Assembly: GCF_000018885.1 (NCBI RefSeq)
Contig: NC_010168.1
Location: 1,240,001 to 1,304,000 of the forward strand
Direction of reading: 5' to 3'
Source of the DNA: Renibacterium salmoninarum ATCC 33209
GTDB taxonomy: Bacteria; Actinomycetota; Actinomycetes; Actinomycetales; Micrococcaceae
Length of the DNA stretch: 64,000 nt
Shown: positions 1-9,012 of the stretch, piece after piece
How positions within the stretch are numbered: position 1 is the stretch's first letter
Layout of the letters: every line of letters begins with the position of its first letter
Notes under the pieces: generated by a model
What the model saw: only the letters and a program-made list of their open reading frames with translations
What the model was told of the DNA's origin: nothing
Database searches by the model: none
Made by a program: the position numbers and the translations under genes

Positions 1-1095
<1,095 letters not shown>

Positions 1096-1398
1096 ATGGC
1101 TGAGTCCTCCGAACACGCACTTGACGTAGAGATTGTCGCAGCGGATCACTTTGTGTGGTCCGGCGCGGCGAGCTTGGTCAAAGCTAAAACTTCTGACGGC
1201 GACATCGGCATTATGCCGGGGCACTCTCCAGTACTTGCGATTCTCGCTGCTGGCGAGCTGTCGATTGTGCCGTTAGAAGGCAACCGGATCGAAGTGAGCG
1301 TCGATGGTGGTTTCTTCTCCGTTGAAAGCAACCGCGTCGTGATCGTTGCGGACAACGCCAATGTAGTATCCGGGGTTACCTCCGCAGGGACTCGATAG
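1096..1398 (+). CDS. atpC: F1 ATP synthase subunit epsilon
   Basis: Epsilon subunit of ATP synthase, part of the rotating central stalk that couples proton flow to catalysis. The 100-residue product contains the epsilon beta-sandwich, with the conserved segments DGDIGIMPGHSPVLA and the GGFF strand. It is short compared with the ~130-140 residues of enterobacterial epsilon. It ends just after the beta-sandwich, so the C-terminal inhibitory helical hairpin is absent or vestigial. Short epsilon subunits are common in this actinobacterial group, so I do not read this as a truncation. It begins at the base after the atpD stop and is followed after 10 bp by the DUF2550 gene. Confidence 0.97.
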   Translation: MAESSEHALDVEIVAADHFVWSGAASLVKAKTSDGDIGIMPGHSPVLAILAAGELSIVPLEGNRIEVSVDGGFFSVESNRVVIVADNANVVSGVTSAGTR

Positions 1399-1408
1399 AT
1401 CTTCCTTG

Positions 1409-1840
1409 ATGAACGACCCTGGAATCCCGTTCATCACCATTGCAGTAATTTTCCTGTTGGTTATCGCCTCGCTCTGTCTTTTCGGAGTGAGGCGATTCCA
1501 GCTACGCCGTGCATTGGGCACGGTAGACGCCTCCATTTGCCGGTCGGGTGACCGCTGGCAAATGGGGGTTTGTCGTTATCAAGACCGGGACCTGGAATGG
1601 TTTCGGCTTTTGTCGCTTAACCCGCGGCCGCAATATAGCTACCGCAGAAGCTCACTAGAACTCCTAGGACGCCGGCACCCCAGCGAGGCAGAGCGTCCTT
1701 TGGTGCAACCTGATTCGGTCATCGTGTTGCTTCGTTATGAGGGCCAAGATTTCAGCATGGCGATGAAATTTGATGCCTATGCCGGACTGAGTTCGTGGCT
1801 TGAAGCTGGTCCCGTTGTTGGGGTGGGTACCTGGCGCTAG
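1409..1840 (+). CDS. DUF2550 membrane-anchored protein next to atpC
   Basis: Conserved actinobacterial protein of unknown function (DUF2550 family, the Rv1312 type). The family typically sits directly after the atp operon, as it does here. Residues ~8-26 form one hydrophobic segment (PFITIAVIFLLVIASLCLFG), followed by basic residues and a soluble domain of about 110 residues rich in aromatic and basic positions. I chose the ATG at 1409; a TTG one codon upstream (1406) is in frame. The 10-bp gap to atpC suggests co-transcription with the ATP synthase operon. No catalytic motif is visible, and a role in ATP synthase assembly or regulation is only a guess from position. Confidence 0.85.
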   Translation: MNDPGIPFITIAVIFLLVIASLCLFGVRRFQLRRALGTVDASICRSGDRWQMGVCRYQDRDLEWFRLLSLNPRPQYSYRRSSLELLGRRHPSEAERPLVQPDSVIVLLRYEGQDFSMAMKFDAYAGLSSWLEAGPVVGVGTWR

Positions 1841-1844
1841 CCGC

Positions 1845-1920
1845 CAGTATGTCCCGCTGAGTGGTCGCATGAACTGGGACATACTGTTTTGTCCCACTGA
1901 AACATGTTGGATACTGGGAC
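1845..1920. repeat. GGGACA/TGTCCC repeat cluster after the atp operon
   Basis: A 76-bp non-coding stretch contains four copies of a GGGACA/TGTCCC core. An 11-bp perfect inverted repeat CAGTATGTCCC (1845-1855) / GGGACATACTG (1876-1886) is followed by TTTTG. Then a second pair GTCCCA (1891-1896) / TGGGAC (1915-1920) follows. The first hairpin could end atp transcription. The nested arrangement also resembles the multiple terminal binding repeats of some transposons, but no transposase lies nearby. Nature uncertain. Confidence 0.5.
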
Positions 1921-1973
1921 CCACCTGGGGCATTCACTCTGAGCTGAACCCCCAAGAACCCTGTTAAAGGGCA

Positions 1974-2010
1974 ATAAAAATGGCTCCCAGCGCGAAGCTG
2001 GAAGCCATTC
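1974..2010 (-). terminator. Rho-independent terminator of the cold-shock gene
   Basis: Read on the minus strand, a 13-bp stem (AATGGCTTCCAGC with GCTGGGAGCCATT, one G-U pair) closes a short TTCG-type loop and runs into TTTTTATTG. It lies about 20 bp past the stop codon of the cold-shock gene. Confidence 0.85.
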
Positions 2011-2029
2011 TCTCGAGTATTTGCTCGAA

Positions 2030-2236
2030 TTAGGCGATTACGTTAACGCCTGTAGCCTGGGGACCCTTGGCACCCTGGCCGATTTCGAACTCTACGCGCT
2101 GGTTCTCGTCCAAAGTACGGAAACCCTTGGTCTGGATTTCCGAGTAGTGTACGAAAACGTCGTTCGGGGACTCATCAGGAGTGATGAAGCCGAAGCCCTT
2201 TTCCGCGTTGAACCACTTGACGGTTCCTTGAGCCAT
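2030..2236 (-). CDS. csp: Cold-shock domain protein (CspA family)
   Basis: Small single-domain nucleic-acid chaperone that melts RNA secondary structure. The 68-residue product begins [18 protein letters not shown] and has RNP1 (KGFGFI) and RNP2 (VFVHY), which covers the whole cold-shock fold. A longer in-frame extension upstream is possible, but the start at 2236 is fixed by the strong GAGGAGA ribosome-binding site 8 nt before the ATG and by the usual family length. The gene is monocistronic, with a terminator immediately downstream. Which paralogue (CspA, CspC or other) cannot be told from the sequence. Confidence 0.96.
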   Translation of the reverse strand: MAQGTVKWFNAEKGFGFITPDESPNDVFVHYSEIQTKGFRTLDENQRVEFEIGQGAKGPQATGVNVIA

Positions 2237-2506
2237 GTTACTTATCTCCTCGTGTGAAACGTTGTGGAGTTGCACCTTAATGTGCAGCTCCAGAGTTACT
2301 GCGCGAGAAGAATCCTGATCAGTGAAATACACCAGTCCGGGCGCTCCACGCTCGCAACTTGTCTTGCGAGCATGAAAAACACGTACACAAAGACTTCTCT
2401 AAGCATTCCATGGGAAATGATCTGGGTCAACGTCAGAAGGCGATATTTGCAGTAAAGATATTTTGTTTTGACTCAAATGTGCTTCAAATTAGTCTCAAAA
2501 GCGGAA
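2237..2506 (-). promoter_or_regulatory. Leader and promoter region of the cold-shock gene
   Basis: A 270-bp AT-richer gap lies between the 3' end of nagA and the cold-shock gene, both on the minus strand. It must carry the csp promoter. A TTGACC (2432-2427 on the minus strand) is the best -35-like element, but I see no convincing -10. If it is used, the transcript has a leader of well over 150 nt, as is typical of cold-inducible csp mRNAs. No coding sequence is convincing here. Confidence 0.4.
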
Positions 2507-3748
2507 TTACTCGCCAGATTCGAGCCAAATGCCACTTCGCATGACCAATCTCACATTCATTTGAGGCGCTAAGATAACCACGTCTGCGCGCAGTCCTCGG
2601 CGTAATCCACCTACCTCATCGGATAATCCCAAAAGCCGGGCAGGTACTGCGGTTGCGCTGAGAACTGCCGATTCAAGCGACACACCGGCATCAACAGTTC
2701 GTTTGACGACTTCGATCAAGGTTGCTGTGCCGCCGGCAATTGAACCAGTGGTATCTAGCGTGGCTACGCCACCGCTAACGGTGACGTCTGCGGGACCAAG
2801 CGAATACTTGCCATCTGCTAAACCCGTGGCCGCCATGGAATCCGTCACCAAGATAATGTTTTTGGCGCCAACGAGTTCAAAAACCATCAATACGGTTTGA
2901 GGGTCCAAATGAGTATTATCTGCAATGAGTTCGACGGCGGCGCCACCGGCGCGTGCGATGCGCAGACAGGCAGCAACTGGCCCAGGGGAGCGGTGGTGCA
3001 TCGGAGGCATCCCGTTGAAGAGATGCGTCACGGTGGGGCGTCCACTATTACCATCAAAGCCGGCTGACTCTAGTCCTTCGCGGACTCGGGTGAGTGAAGC
3101 AGCAGCAGTTTGCGTGTTGGAATCAGTGTGCCCCAAAGACGGCGTTACACCGTGGCTGGTCAAAAAATCGACTAGGGACTCTGCGCCTTCTAGTTCGGGG
3201 GCGTAAGTCATGGTGAGAATCTTGCCTTCGCCAGCATCGATGAGCCGCTGGGCTAGATGAAGATCTGGCGCTTTCAGAAAATCAGGGTCTTGAGCGCCGC
3301 ATCTGGCCTCCGAGAGAAAAGGACCTTCCAAATGAATTCCGGCGATGAGGCCTTCTTTGCTCAACTGGACATAGAGTTCGATTCCGCGAAGCAAATCTTG
3401 CTCTGAAGCGGTAACCATCGATGCCAATAATGTGGTGGTGCCGGCACGGTGTAAAAAATCGATCGCTTTCCGCGCAGCGGTCTCGTTGGCGCCGGGAAAA
3501 TCTCCACCCACAGCACCGTGGTTATGCACATCGATCAGGCCAGGAAGGATTAGCGAGCCTTCCGGAAGCCTTGTCTCTTCTGCCCCGGCGTCGGGGACAA
3601 AGCCAGCGGCGGGGCCCGCATAGCTGATTCGATCACCTTCGACCGCAAGCACGCCGTCGTCAATGCGATAACCATCGCTGATGAGGGTGCCGAAGACAAC
3701 GCGCTGCTGGGCCAAGGGAGGAGGTGTCATGCAGACAATTCTAGTCAC
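2507..3748 (-). CDS. nagA: N-acetylglucosamine-6-phosphate deacetylase
   Basis: Amidohydrolase that removes acetate from GlcNAc-6-P, the first committed step of amino-sugar catabolism before NagB. Family motifs appear in order: HNHG metal motif (~residue 75), HLEGPFL, SLGHTD, THLFNGMPPMHHR and the catalytic-Asp segment VTDSMAATG. At 413 residues it is slightly longer than the usual ~380-400. The start given is GTG at 3748. An ATG six codons in (3730) is equally plausible, and neither has a strong ribosome-binding site. A 7-bp inverted repeat (CGTCTGC/GCAGACG, 3759-3777) separates it from nucS upstream. Its pathway partner nagB lies 10 kb away on the other strand. Confidence 0.93.
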   Translation of the reverse strand: MTRIVCMTPPPLAQQRVVFGTLISDGYRIDDGVLAVEGDRISYAGPAAGFVPDAGAEETRLPEGSLILPGLIDVHNHGAVGGDFPGANETAARKAIDFLHRAGTTTLLASMVTASEQDLLRGIELYVQLSKEGLIAGIHLEGPFLSEARCGAQDPDFLKAPDLHLAQRLIDAGEGKILTMTYAPELEGAESLVDFLTSHGVTPSLGHTDSNTQTAAASLTRVREGLESAGFDGNSGRPTVTHLFNGMPPMHHRSPGPVAACLRIARAGGAAVELIADNTHLDPQTVLMVFELVGAKNIILVTDSMAATGLADGKYSLGPADVTVSGGVATLDTTGSIAGGTATLIEVVKRTVDAGVSLESAVLSATAVPARLLGLSDEVGGLRRGLRADVVILAPQMNVRLVMRSGIWLESGE

Positions 3749-3784
3749 CTGGCGTCGGCGTCTGCTTAACGCAGACGGCGCGAA

Positions 3785-4471
3785 TCAGAACAGTCGGGAA
3801 GCGCTGTCGTCAACGCCGCGCATTACGTCATAGTCCAAAGTGATGCAGTCTATGCCGCGGTCGTTTGCTAGGACTCTGGCTTGCGGCTTTATTTGCTGGG
3901 CAGCGAAAATTCCTCGGACGGGGGCCAGCAGGGGATCGCGGTTGAGAAGTTCCAAATACCTGGTGAGTTGTTCCACGCCGTCAATATCACCGCGGCGCTT
4001 TAGCTCAATCGCTACGGTCGCCCCTTTGGCGTCCCTGGCCAAAATATCCACCGGGCCTATGGCAGTGAAATACTCCCGTCGAATGAGCGAGAAGCCGTCG
4101 CCGAGCGTTTCGATCTGCGCGGCAAGTAGTCGCTGCAAGTCAGCTTCTACGCCATCTTTGATCAGCCCAGGATCGACGCCAAGATCGTGACTTGAGTCGT
4201 GACTCTTTTCGAGGATGTTGATAATCAACCGATCGTCAGTCTTTGCGGACTGGACAACCCATTGCTCCAATACGCCCTCGTCTAAGTCTTTTTCTACGAT
4301 CCGCAAAGTGGCAGGCTGGCTCATCCAATTGAGCGGCTTGTAGGAGCCGCCGTCGGAATGAACCAGTACCGAGCCGTCCGACTTAACCATCAATAGTCGG
4401 GTCGCGAAAGGCAGATGGGCTTTGAGCCGACCTTCATAATCGACTGAGCAACGAGCAATCACCAAACGCAC
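3785..4471 (-). CDS. nucS: Mismatch-specific endonuclease NucS/EndoMS
   Basis: Actinobacterial mismatch endonuclease that replaces MutSL in this phylum by cutting both strands at mismatches. The sequence follows the mycobacterial protein closely: N-terminal [48 protein letters not shown], the nuclease core GPVDILARD...[26 protein letters not shown], and [10 protein letters not shown]. The PD-(D/E)xK residues (Asp of GPVDIL, Glu-Leu-Lys of IELKR) are intact. The C-terminus ends RLF, like the clamp-binding tail of family members. I prefer the GTG at 4471; a TTG two codons upstream (4477) is in frame. About 230 residues, the family norm. Confidence 0.95.
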   Translation of the reverse strand: MRLVIARCSVDYEGRLKAHLPFATRLLMVKSDGSVLVHSDGGSYKPLNWMSQPATLRIVEKDLDEGVLEQWVVQSAKTDDRLIINILEKSHDSSHDLGVDPGLIKDGVEADLQRLLAAQIETLGDGFSLIRREYFTAIGPVDILARDAKGATVAIELKRRGDIDGVEQLTRYLELLNRDPLLAPVRGIFAAQQIKPQARVLANDRGIDCITLDYDVMRGVDDSASRLF

Positions 4472-4560
4472 GTCCAAAACTCTACCGTGAGAATTCGCTC
4501 TGCGAGCACCATATAAGCGCGCGTTGGGTCAGATCGCGATGCCTGCGGCACAATAGTTCT

Positions 4561-4905
4561 ATGCCTCGATCCAATAGACCCCGTCGTCGAGGGTCGAGCA
4601 GAGCGGGCAGTAGAAATCCCGATCCGGGCGTTGAGCATGAGCCGTTAGATGCAGATCGCGTCTTTGCTGGCCGAGCCACGGTGGAGAGCGCTGGGGACGG
4701 CGAGTGGATGGTTCGGCAAATCACTGCCGTGCAGGCCAAAAAAGATTATGTTTGCCCAGGTTGCGGAAAAGGGGTCAAGGCTGGCATGGCGCATTTGGTC
4801 ATTTGGCGCGAAGACTGGATTTTTGGCGAGGCTGATGCGATTGCTGGTCGGAGGCATTGGCATACAGCGTGCTGGCGGGGCCGGAGTTTCCGAAGCCGAG
4901 CCTAG
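4561..4905 (+). CDS. Small hypothetical protein with zinc-ribbon-like C-terminus
   Basis: A 114-residue basic protein I cannot assign. The N-terminal ~20 residues are Arg/Pro-rich (MPRSNRPRRRGSSRAGSR) and probably disordered. The middle has VFAGRATVESAGDGEWMVRQI. The C-terminal half has VCPGCGKGVKAGMAHLV, then RRHWHTACW, a plausible Cys-x2-Cys plus His/Cys zinc site. Homologues are commonly seen in Arthrobacter-like genomes between nucS and a hydrolase, sometimes with uninformative product names. The start ATG has no clear ribosome-binding site and a leaderless mRNA is possible. The next gene starts 19 bp after its stop, so the two probably form a transcription unit. A nucleic-acid role is only a guess from the charge pattern. 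Confidence 0.75.
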   Translation: MPRSNRPRRRGSSRAGSRNPDPGVEHEPLDADRVFAGRATVESAGDGEWMVRQITAVQAKKDYVCPGCGKGVKAGMAHLVIWREDWIFGEADAIAGRRHWHTACWRGRSFRSRA

Positions 4906-4924
4906 GAAACCTAAGATAACGATT

Positions 4925-5737
4925 ATGAATGCTGCAACTTTTGCTTCCGCTGAGTTCAACCCAGACATCTTCCAATTTGTTGATTCCGGTGAATCCGAAC
5001 CTATTCGGGCGGGCTCCGTGCTGCCAGCGATTAGGGAGAATATTGAGCTGCATACCAGCGATGGATTGCGACTAGTAGGTGAATTGGCGCTACCAAGCGA
5101 CGGCGAAATCCGCGGCACCTTGGTCACACTGCACCCGCTTCCAACCCACGGCGGGTTCATGGATTCTCATGTTTATCGCAAGGCCTCCTACCGGTTGCCC
5201 GCATTGGCCAAAATTGCGGTGCTCCGCTTTAACACCCGCGGCACTTCGTCACCGCGGGGCACCAGCGATGGGCATTTTGAAGAAGGCATCGGCGAGCATG
5301 CGGATGTCACTGCAGCAAGCCAATTTGCGCTGGACCGAGGGTTGCCAAATCGGTGGCTCCTTGGCTGGTCCTTTGGCACTGAACTTGCGCTAAAGTACGG
5401 TGCTTTGAGCCCGGTTGCTGAGCAAATCGAGGGAGCAATTCTCCTTTCGCCGCCGCTTAAACGGGCTACCGATGAGGATCTGGAGAGCTGGGCTAAGACA
5501 GGCAAACCAGTTACCGCGCTGATTCCGGAGTTTGACGACTATCTTCGCCCGCCGGAGGCGCAGCAGCGATTCGCTCGGCTACCCCAGGCGCGAGTCATCG
5601 GTGTTGACGGTGCTAAACATCTCTTGGTCGGTGAAAAGTTCGCGGCACGAGCCCTGAACGAAATTACCGGCACCGTTTTAGGCCAACCGGTCGAGCTGTC
5701 CAGCAGCTGGCAAGGCCCGCTCGCCAGCGCCGGGTAA
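4925..5737 (+). CDS. Alpha/beta hydrolase of unknown substrate
   Basis: A 270-residue soluble alpha/beta-hydrolase-fold protein. Visible landmarks are the oxyanion segment LHPLPTHGG (~residue 66), the nucleophile elbow GWSFGTE (Ser), an acidic segment PEFDDYL, and the terminal His in GAKHLLVGE. The fold and the dienelactone-hydrolase/peptidase-like spacing suggest an esterase or acyl hydrolase; the substrate is unknown. The reading frame is open for another 92 codons upstream, but that part overlaps the preceding gene. I set the start at the ATG at 4925, after the stop of the upstream gene and with AGGAAA nearby. Likely co-transcribed with the zinc-ribbon-like gene. Confidence 0.85.
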   Translation: MNAATFASAEFNPDIFQFVDSGESEPIRAGSVLPAIRENIELHTSDGLRLVGELALPSDGEIRGTLVTLHPLPTHGGFMDSHVYRKASYRLPALAKIAVLRFNTRGTSSPRGTSDGHFEEGIGEHADVTAASQFALDRGLPNRWLLGWSFGTELALKYGALSPVAEQIEGAILLSPPLKRATDEDLESWAKTGKPVTALIPEFDDYLRPPEAQQRFARLPQARVIGVDGAKHLLVGEKFAARALNEITGTVLGQPVELSSSWQGPLASAG

Positions 5738-5763
5738 TCCGTCAAGAGCTGGAGCCGGAAGCG

Positions 5764-7020
5764 TTATTGGCGATCCTGACGGGCCAAGAAGATCTCTTTG
5801 ATCAACAACATGATCGCAGCTGCCGTGGGAATAGCTATCAGTGCACCAAGCACGCCTAGCAAGCTGCCGCCAGCGATAACCGAGATCACCGCGACCGCAC
5901 CTGGCACTGCCACTGCTCGTTGCATGATGCGTGGCGAAACGAAATACGCCTCAAACTGCAGATAAGCGAAGTACAGCACAGCATAAATGACCATGGTCTG
6001 CCAGCTATTAGTCAGCGCCACCAGGCTCACTAAGACGCCGGCAATCAAACCACCGACCAAGGGCACAAAGGCGAGCAGCGCTACGACAAAGGCCAGCAAG
6101 ATGCTGTAGGGCACTCCAACAATCGACATCACAACAAAAGCGAAAACTGCGTTAAGAATAGCTACGCAGGCTTGGCCGATCACGTAGTTGCCAACTGAAC
6201 GGGTAATCTGCTCGCTCAAAGCCTCAACCCGCAAGCGCCGGCTACGCGGAGCAAGCCGGTAAGCCCAGCGTTTCATCGATGGCAAAGATGCCAAGAAATA
6301 CAAACTGAGCACCAGCACTATCAACGTGCCGAAAAGCCCATTGGCAATGGTTGAGCCAACGCCCACGACGCCGCCGAACACGCCACCCACGGCTTGTGAA
6401 TCGGCGAAGAACTTTGTTACCTCTTCGGAAATTCGATCTCTGACGTGGAACTGTGAATCGATGCTCACAAAGAAGTCCCAGTTCAAAAAGTCCTTGATCA
6501 GCGTGGGGGCTTGCTGCACCAGTTGAGTAGTTTGTTCCACGATCGTGGGAATAAGCGTGGAAAAGAAACCCGCTATCGCGCAAAAGAGCACCACTAATGC
6601 GAGAACTATGCCGGCCGGGCGAGGAATCTTTCGTTTTTCAAGCCACCGAACTACCGGGTCTAATCCAAGGGCTATAAACAGCGCGGTAAGCATCCAGACC
6701 AGGAGCTGAGTGATATTGACCGCGACAAAATATAGACCAATTGCGATGCCGACGCCGACAGTACCCATGAAGCCGAAGTAAATTGGCCGCTGAAAGAAAA
6801 AGGGGACTACAGTGGGATTCTGCCGTTTCTCATCCTCAGCGGAAGGCGTTTCAACATCGCCTTCCGGTGGCATGTCGAATCGAATCCTTGGCTGCGCGCC
6901 GGGCAAAGGTTTGCCAAATAGCTTTGCTAGCCAGCCCTTGCGCTTGCTGGGCTCAGGCGTGCTTTCAGTGCTGTCTTGGGCAGTCTGAGCGCCCTTCTCA
7001 GCTGTATTCTCCGTGCTCAA
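5764..7020 (-). CDS. AI-2E family (PerM/YhhT-type) membrane transporter
   Basis: A 418-residue polytopic inner-membrane protein of the AI-2 exporter superfamily. The N-terminal ~85 residues are cytoplasmic and charged (Ser/Glu/Lys-rich). About eight hydrophobic segments follow, starting at IYFGFMGTVGVGIAIGLYFVAVNI. The family signature region is the C-terminal LLAFVVALLAFVPLVGGLIAGVLV stretch with the following loop FEAYFVSPRIMQRAVAVP. Members have been linked to signal, auxin or Na+ export, so the substrate cannot be inferred here. The start is TTG at 7020, chosen because GGAGG lies 9 nt upstream. It is convergent with the hydrolase gene, 26 bp away. Confidence 0.88.
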   Translation of the reverse strand: MSTENTAEKGAQTAQDSTESTPEPSKRKGWLAKLFGKPLPGAQPRIRFDMPPEGDVETPSAEDEKRQNPTVVPFFFQRPIYFGFMGTVGVGIAIGLYFVAVNITQLLVWMLTALFIALGLDPVVRWLEKRKIPRPAGIVLALVVLFCAIAGFFSTLIPTIVEQTTQLVQQAPTLIKDFLNWDFFVSIDSQFHVRDRISEEVTKFFADSQAVGGVFGGVVGVGSTIANGLFGTLIVLVLSLYFLASLPSMKRWAYRLAPRSRRLRVEALSEQITRSVGNYVIGQACVAILNAVFAFVVMSIVGVPYSILLAFVVALLAFVPLVGGLIAGVLVSLVALTNSWQTMVIYAVLYFAYLQFEAYFVSPRIMQRAVAVPGAVAVISVIAGGSLLGVLGALIAIPTAAAIMLLIKEIFLARQDRQ

Positions 7021-7309
7021 TGTGCCAGGCCTCCAGCGGGTTTCATGCGGTCCTTAATGCGGTGCTGTTTCAGCCAAACCATACCAGCGCAGCTTCGATG
7101 ATCCAGTGATTCCGCGCACTCATGGCGCTTTCAATAGGGTTCGGAAATGGCAAAACGGTTACCCTTAGTATTGATAAGAACACAAAATGCAGTCAGTAGA
7201 TTTTTTGCTGGCTCGACGAAATGTCTGTCAAAAGCAGACTGACAACAGCAAGTATCCGCGGCAGCGCATTCAGCTGCGGCACCGAACGATGACGATGAGG
7301 AATGGCCCA
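7021..7309. other. Divergent intergenic region
   Basis: A 289-bp space between the AI-2E gene (minus) and the large membrane protein (plus). It must hold both promoters. The segment around 7160-7240 is AT-rich, but I see no pair of hexamers good enough to name, and no RNA gene or repeat. The downstream frame is open back to 7187; that part is not convincing as coding sequence. Confidence 0.5.
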
Positions 7310-8998
7310 GTGCAACGACGACTCTCTTTGGCGGCACCGCTGCTGGTAATTGTGATCGGTTTACTCGTCCTGGCGCTTGGCATTGCGCAACGTACCATCT
7401 GGCAGCCGCCGGCGGATATCACCGCAGAAGTTGATGTTTCATCAGTCTCGGCCGGGCAGAATGCGCCGTTAGCAGTCATCGAATCTAAAGCCCTCAACCA
7501 GCGTCCTGGCCCGGTGAAGGTCAATGTACAAGGAAGCGGTTCTTTGCAAGTAGTGCAAGGACGAAGCGACGACGTCGATGCGTGGGTTGGCCAGACGCCA
7601 CATCTGAAGGTAGCGAGCGCCTCGGACAATTTCAGCTCGCTCAACGCTAGCTTTGTTGGTGGCGCCGGTGCCACTGCTAATCCGGCAGGTTCTGACCTCT
7701 GGACTAACGAACAAAGGGGTTCTGGTTCTTTGGATTATGAATGGAACGCCCCGGGCAGCGGTGACTGGTCGCTATTGGTTGCCAGCGACGGCAAAGCCTC
7801 TGCGGCACAAAAAATCTCCTTGACGGTGCCCAACGACACCTCCACGCCGTGGGCTGTTCCGCTGATTGTTTTCGGTTCGGTTCTGATCTTGCTTGGGTTG
7901 CTTTACTTGATCTTTGGTCGGGGCAAAGGAAAGAAAGATGGCGGCTCCGGTCGTCGAGCGGCAAGTGCTGCTGCGGTGGTGCTACTTGCCGCGTTAGCTC
8001 TTAGCCAAGCACCCGCCCAGCGAGCTGAGGCTGATGACAGCGCGACGCCGTCGGCTCCCGGATCCTCTGAATCAAGCAGTGCTTCAGCCTCGGCTAGCGC
8101 TGAACCAGACTCCTTAGCGGCTTCAGTAGTGACGGATGGTCAATTCACCAGAATTCTGGACTCTGTGGTCAAGACAGTTGCTAACGGTGATGCTGCCAAA
8201 GACGCTAATTTACTTCCCAGCAGAATTGCTGATCCAGCGCTGCAATTGCGCACAGGTAACTACAAAATCCGCTCCGTCGTTGCTGACTATCAAGCAAATG
8301 AGCCGATTGCGGACAAACTACTCACCAGGATTGTCAGCACCAATCGGGCTTGGCCACGATCTTTGGTCGCGGTAACCCAGGGCCCGGCCAATGTCGTACC
8401 TCAGCTGCTTACTCTGGTGCAAGCAACTCCTCGGGATAACTACAAACTGACCGCAACTGCGCGACTGTTGCCAGGTCAGAGTCTGCCGGAAGTCAATACC
8501 AACGGTGCCGCGATCGTTGCGGCAGACAAAAAGGGCACCGGACAAAAGACGCCCGCGGAGGCACTCGCCGCGCTAGGTGATCGGCTCACTAACCCGGACG
8601 GCGCGGCCAAGGATAGCTTTGCGGCGTCACAAGGCTTCAAATACCTTGACGAGGTGGCAAAGTTCCAGGCGGACACTGTTGCCGGCAGCCCCCAAGCGAC
8701 AATCGTGTTCAAGCACGATCCGCAGCCCAAATCGATCGTGGCCTTTGAAACCGCCGACGGTGGAACCCTAGTGTTTGGTACTTTCACTTTCACGCAAGAC
8801 GGCACACCAAAAGGTGAGGGTGACAAATTGAGCGTTGGCGACAACGCAGCGGCCTTTACCAGCGGCAAGGACACACTCAAAGGGTATGTGTTGACCTTCG
8901 ACGAACAAGCGGTGTTTTACATCCCGAAAGCCGGTCCGTCAGCGCCCATGACGATGTTGGCAGCAGAACGCGGACTCACCACCGCAGCCTTCAAATAG
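7310..8998 (+). CDS. Large membrane-anchored protein of unknown function
   Basis: A 562-residue protein that I do not recognise, apart from resembling uncharacterised membrane proteins of Arthrobacter-type genomes. Residues ~8-28 form a membrane segment. An extracytoplasmic domain of ~170 residues (Gly/Ser/Thr-rich, ending ISLTVPNDTSTPWAV) follows, then a second membrane span (VPLIVFGSVLILLGLLYLIFG), a Gly/Lys loop, a third hydrophobic stretch (AAAVVLLAALALSQAPA), a Ser/Ala-rich linker and a ~330-residue C-terminal domain. The third stretch looks like a signal sequence, so both large domains probably face outside. The start is GTG at 7310, with GAGGAA 8 nt upstream; ATGs at 7289 and 7295 are alternatives. 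The YbbN-like gene follows 14 bp later and may be co-transcribed. Confidence 0.75.
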   Translation: MQRRLSLAAPLLVIVIGLLVLALGIAQRTIWQPPADITAEVDVSSVSAGQNAPLAVIESKALNQRPGPVKVNVQGSGSLQVVQGRSDDVDAWVGQTPHLKVASASDNFSSLNASFVGGAGATANPAGSDLWTNEQRGSGSLDYEWNAPGSGDWSLLVASDGKASAAQKISLTVPNDTSTPWAVPLIVFGSVLILLGLLYLIFGRGKGKKDGGSGRRAASAAAVVLLAALALSQAPAQRAEADDSATPSAPGSSESSSASASASAEPDSLAASVVTDGQFTRILDSVVKTVANGDAAKDANLLPSRIADPALQLRTGNYKIRSVVADYQANEPIADKLLTRIVSTNRAWPRSLVAVTQGPANVVPQLLTLVQATPRDNYKLTATARLLPGQSLPEVNTNGAAIVAADKKGTGQKTPAEALAALGDRLTNPDGAAKDSFAASQGFKYLDEVAKFQADTVAGSPQATIVFKHDPQPKSIVAFETADGGTLVFGTFTFTQDGTPKGEGDKLSVGDNAAAFTSGKDTLKGYVLTFDEQAVFYIPKAGPSAPMTMLAAERGLTTAAFK

Positions 8999-9012
8999 AT
9001 AAACTGGGTTTC

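Noticed and set aside
3759..3777. CGTCTGC/GCAGACG repeat between nucS and nagA as a terminator
   Set aside because: Only 7 bp and no T-run after it; it was kept only as a note in the nagA entry.
4649..4924. An in-frame 92-codon upstream extension of the alpha/beta hydrolase
   Set aside because: It overlaps the zinc-ribbon-like gene almost completely in another frame and has no hydrolase-like sequence; the ATG at 4925 gives a normal family length.
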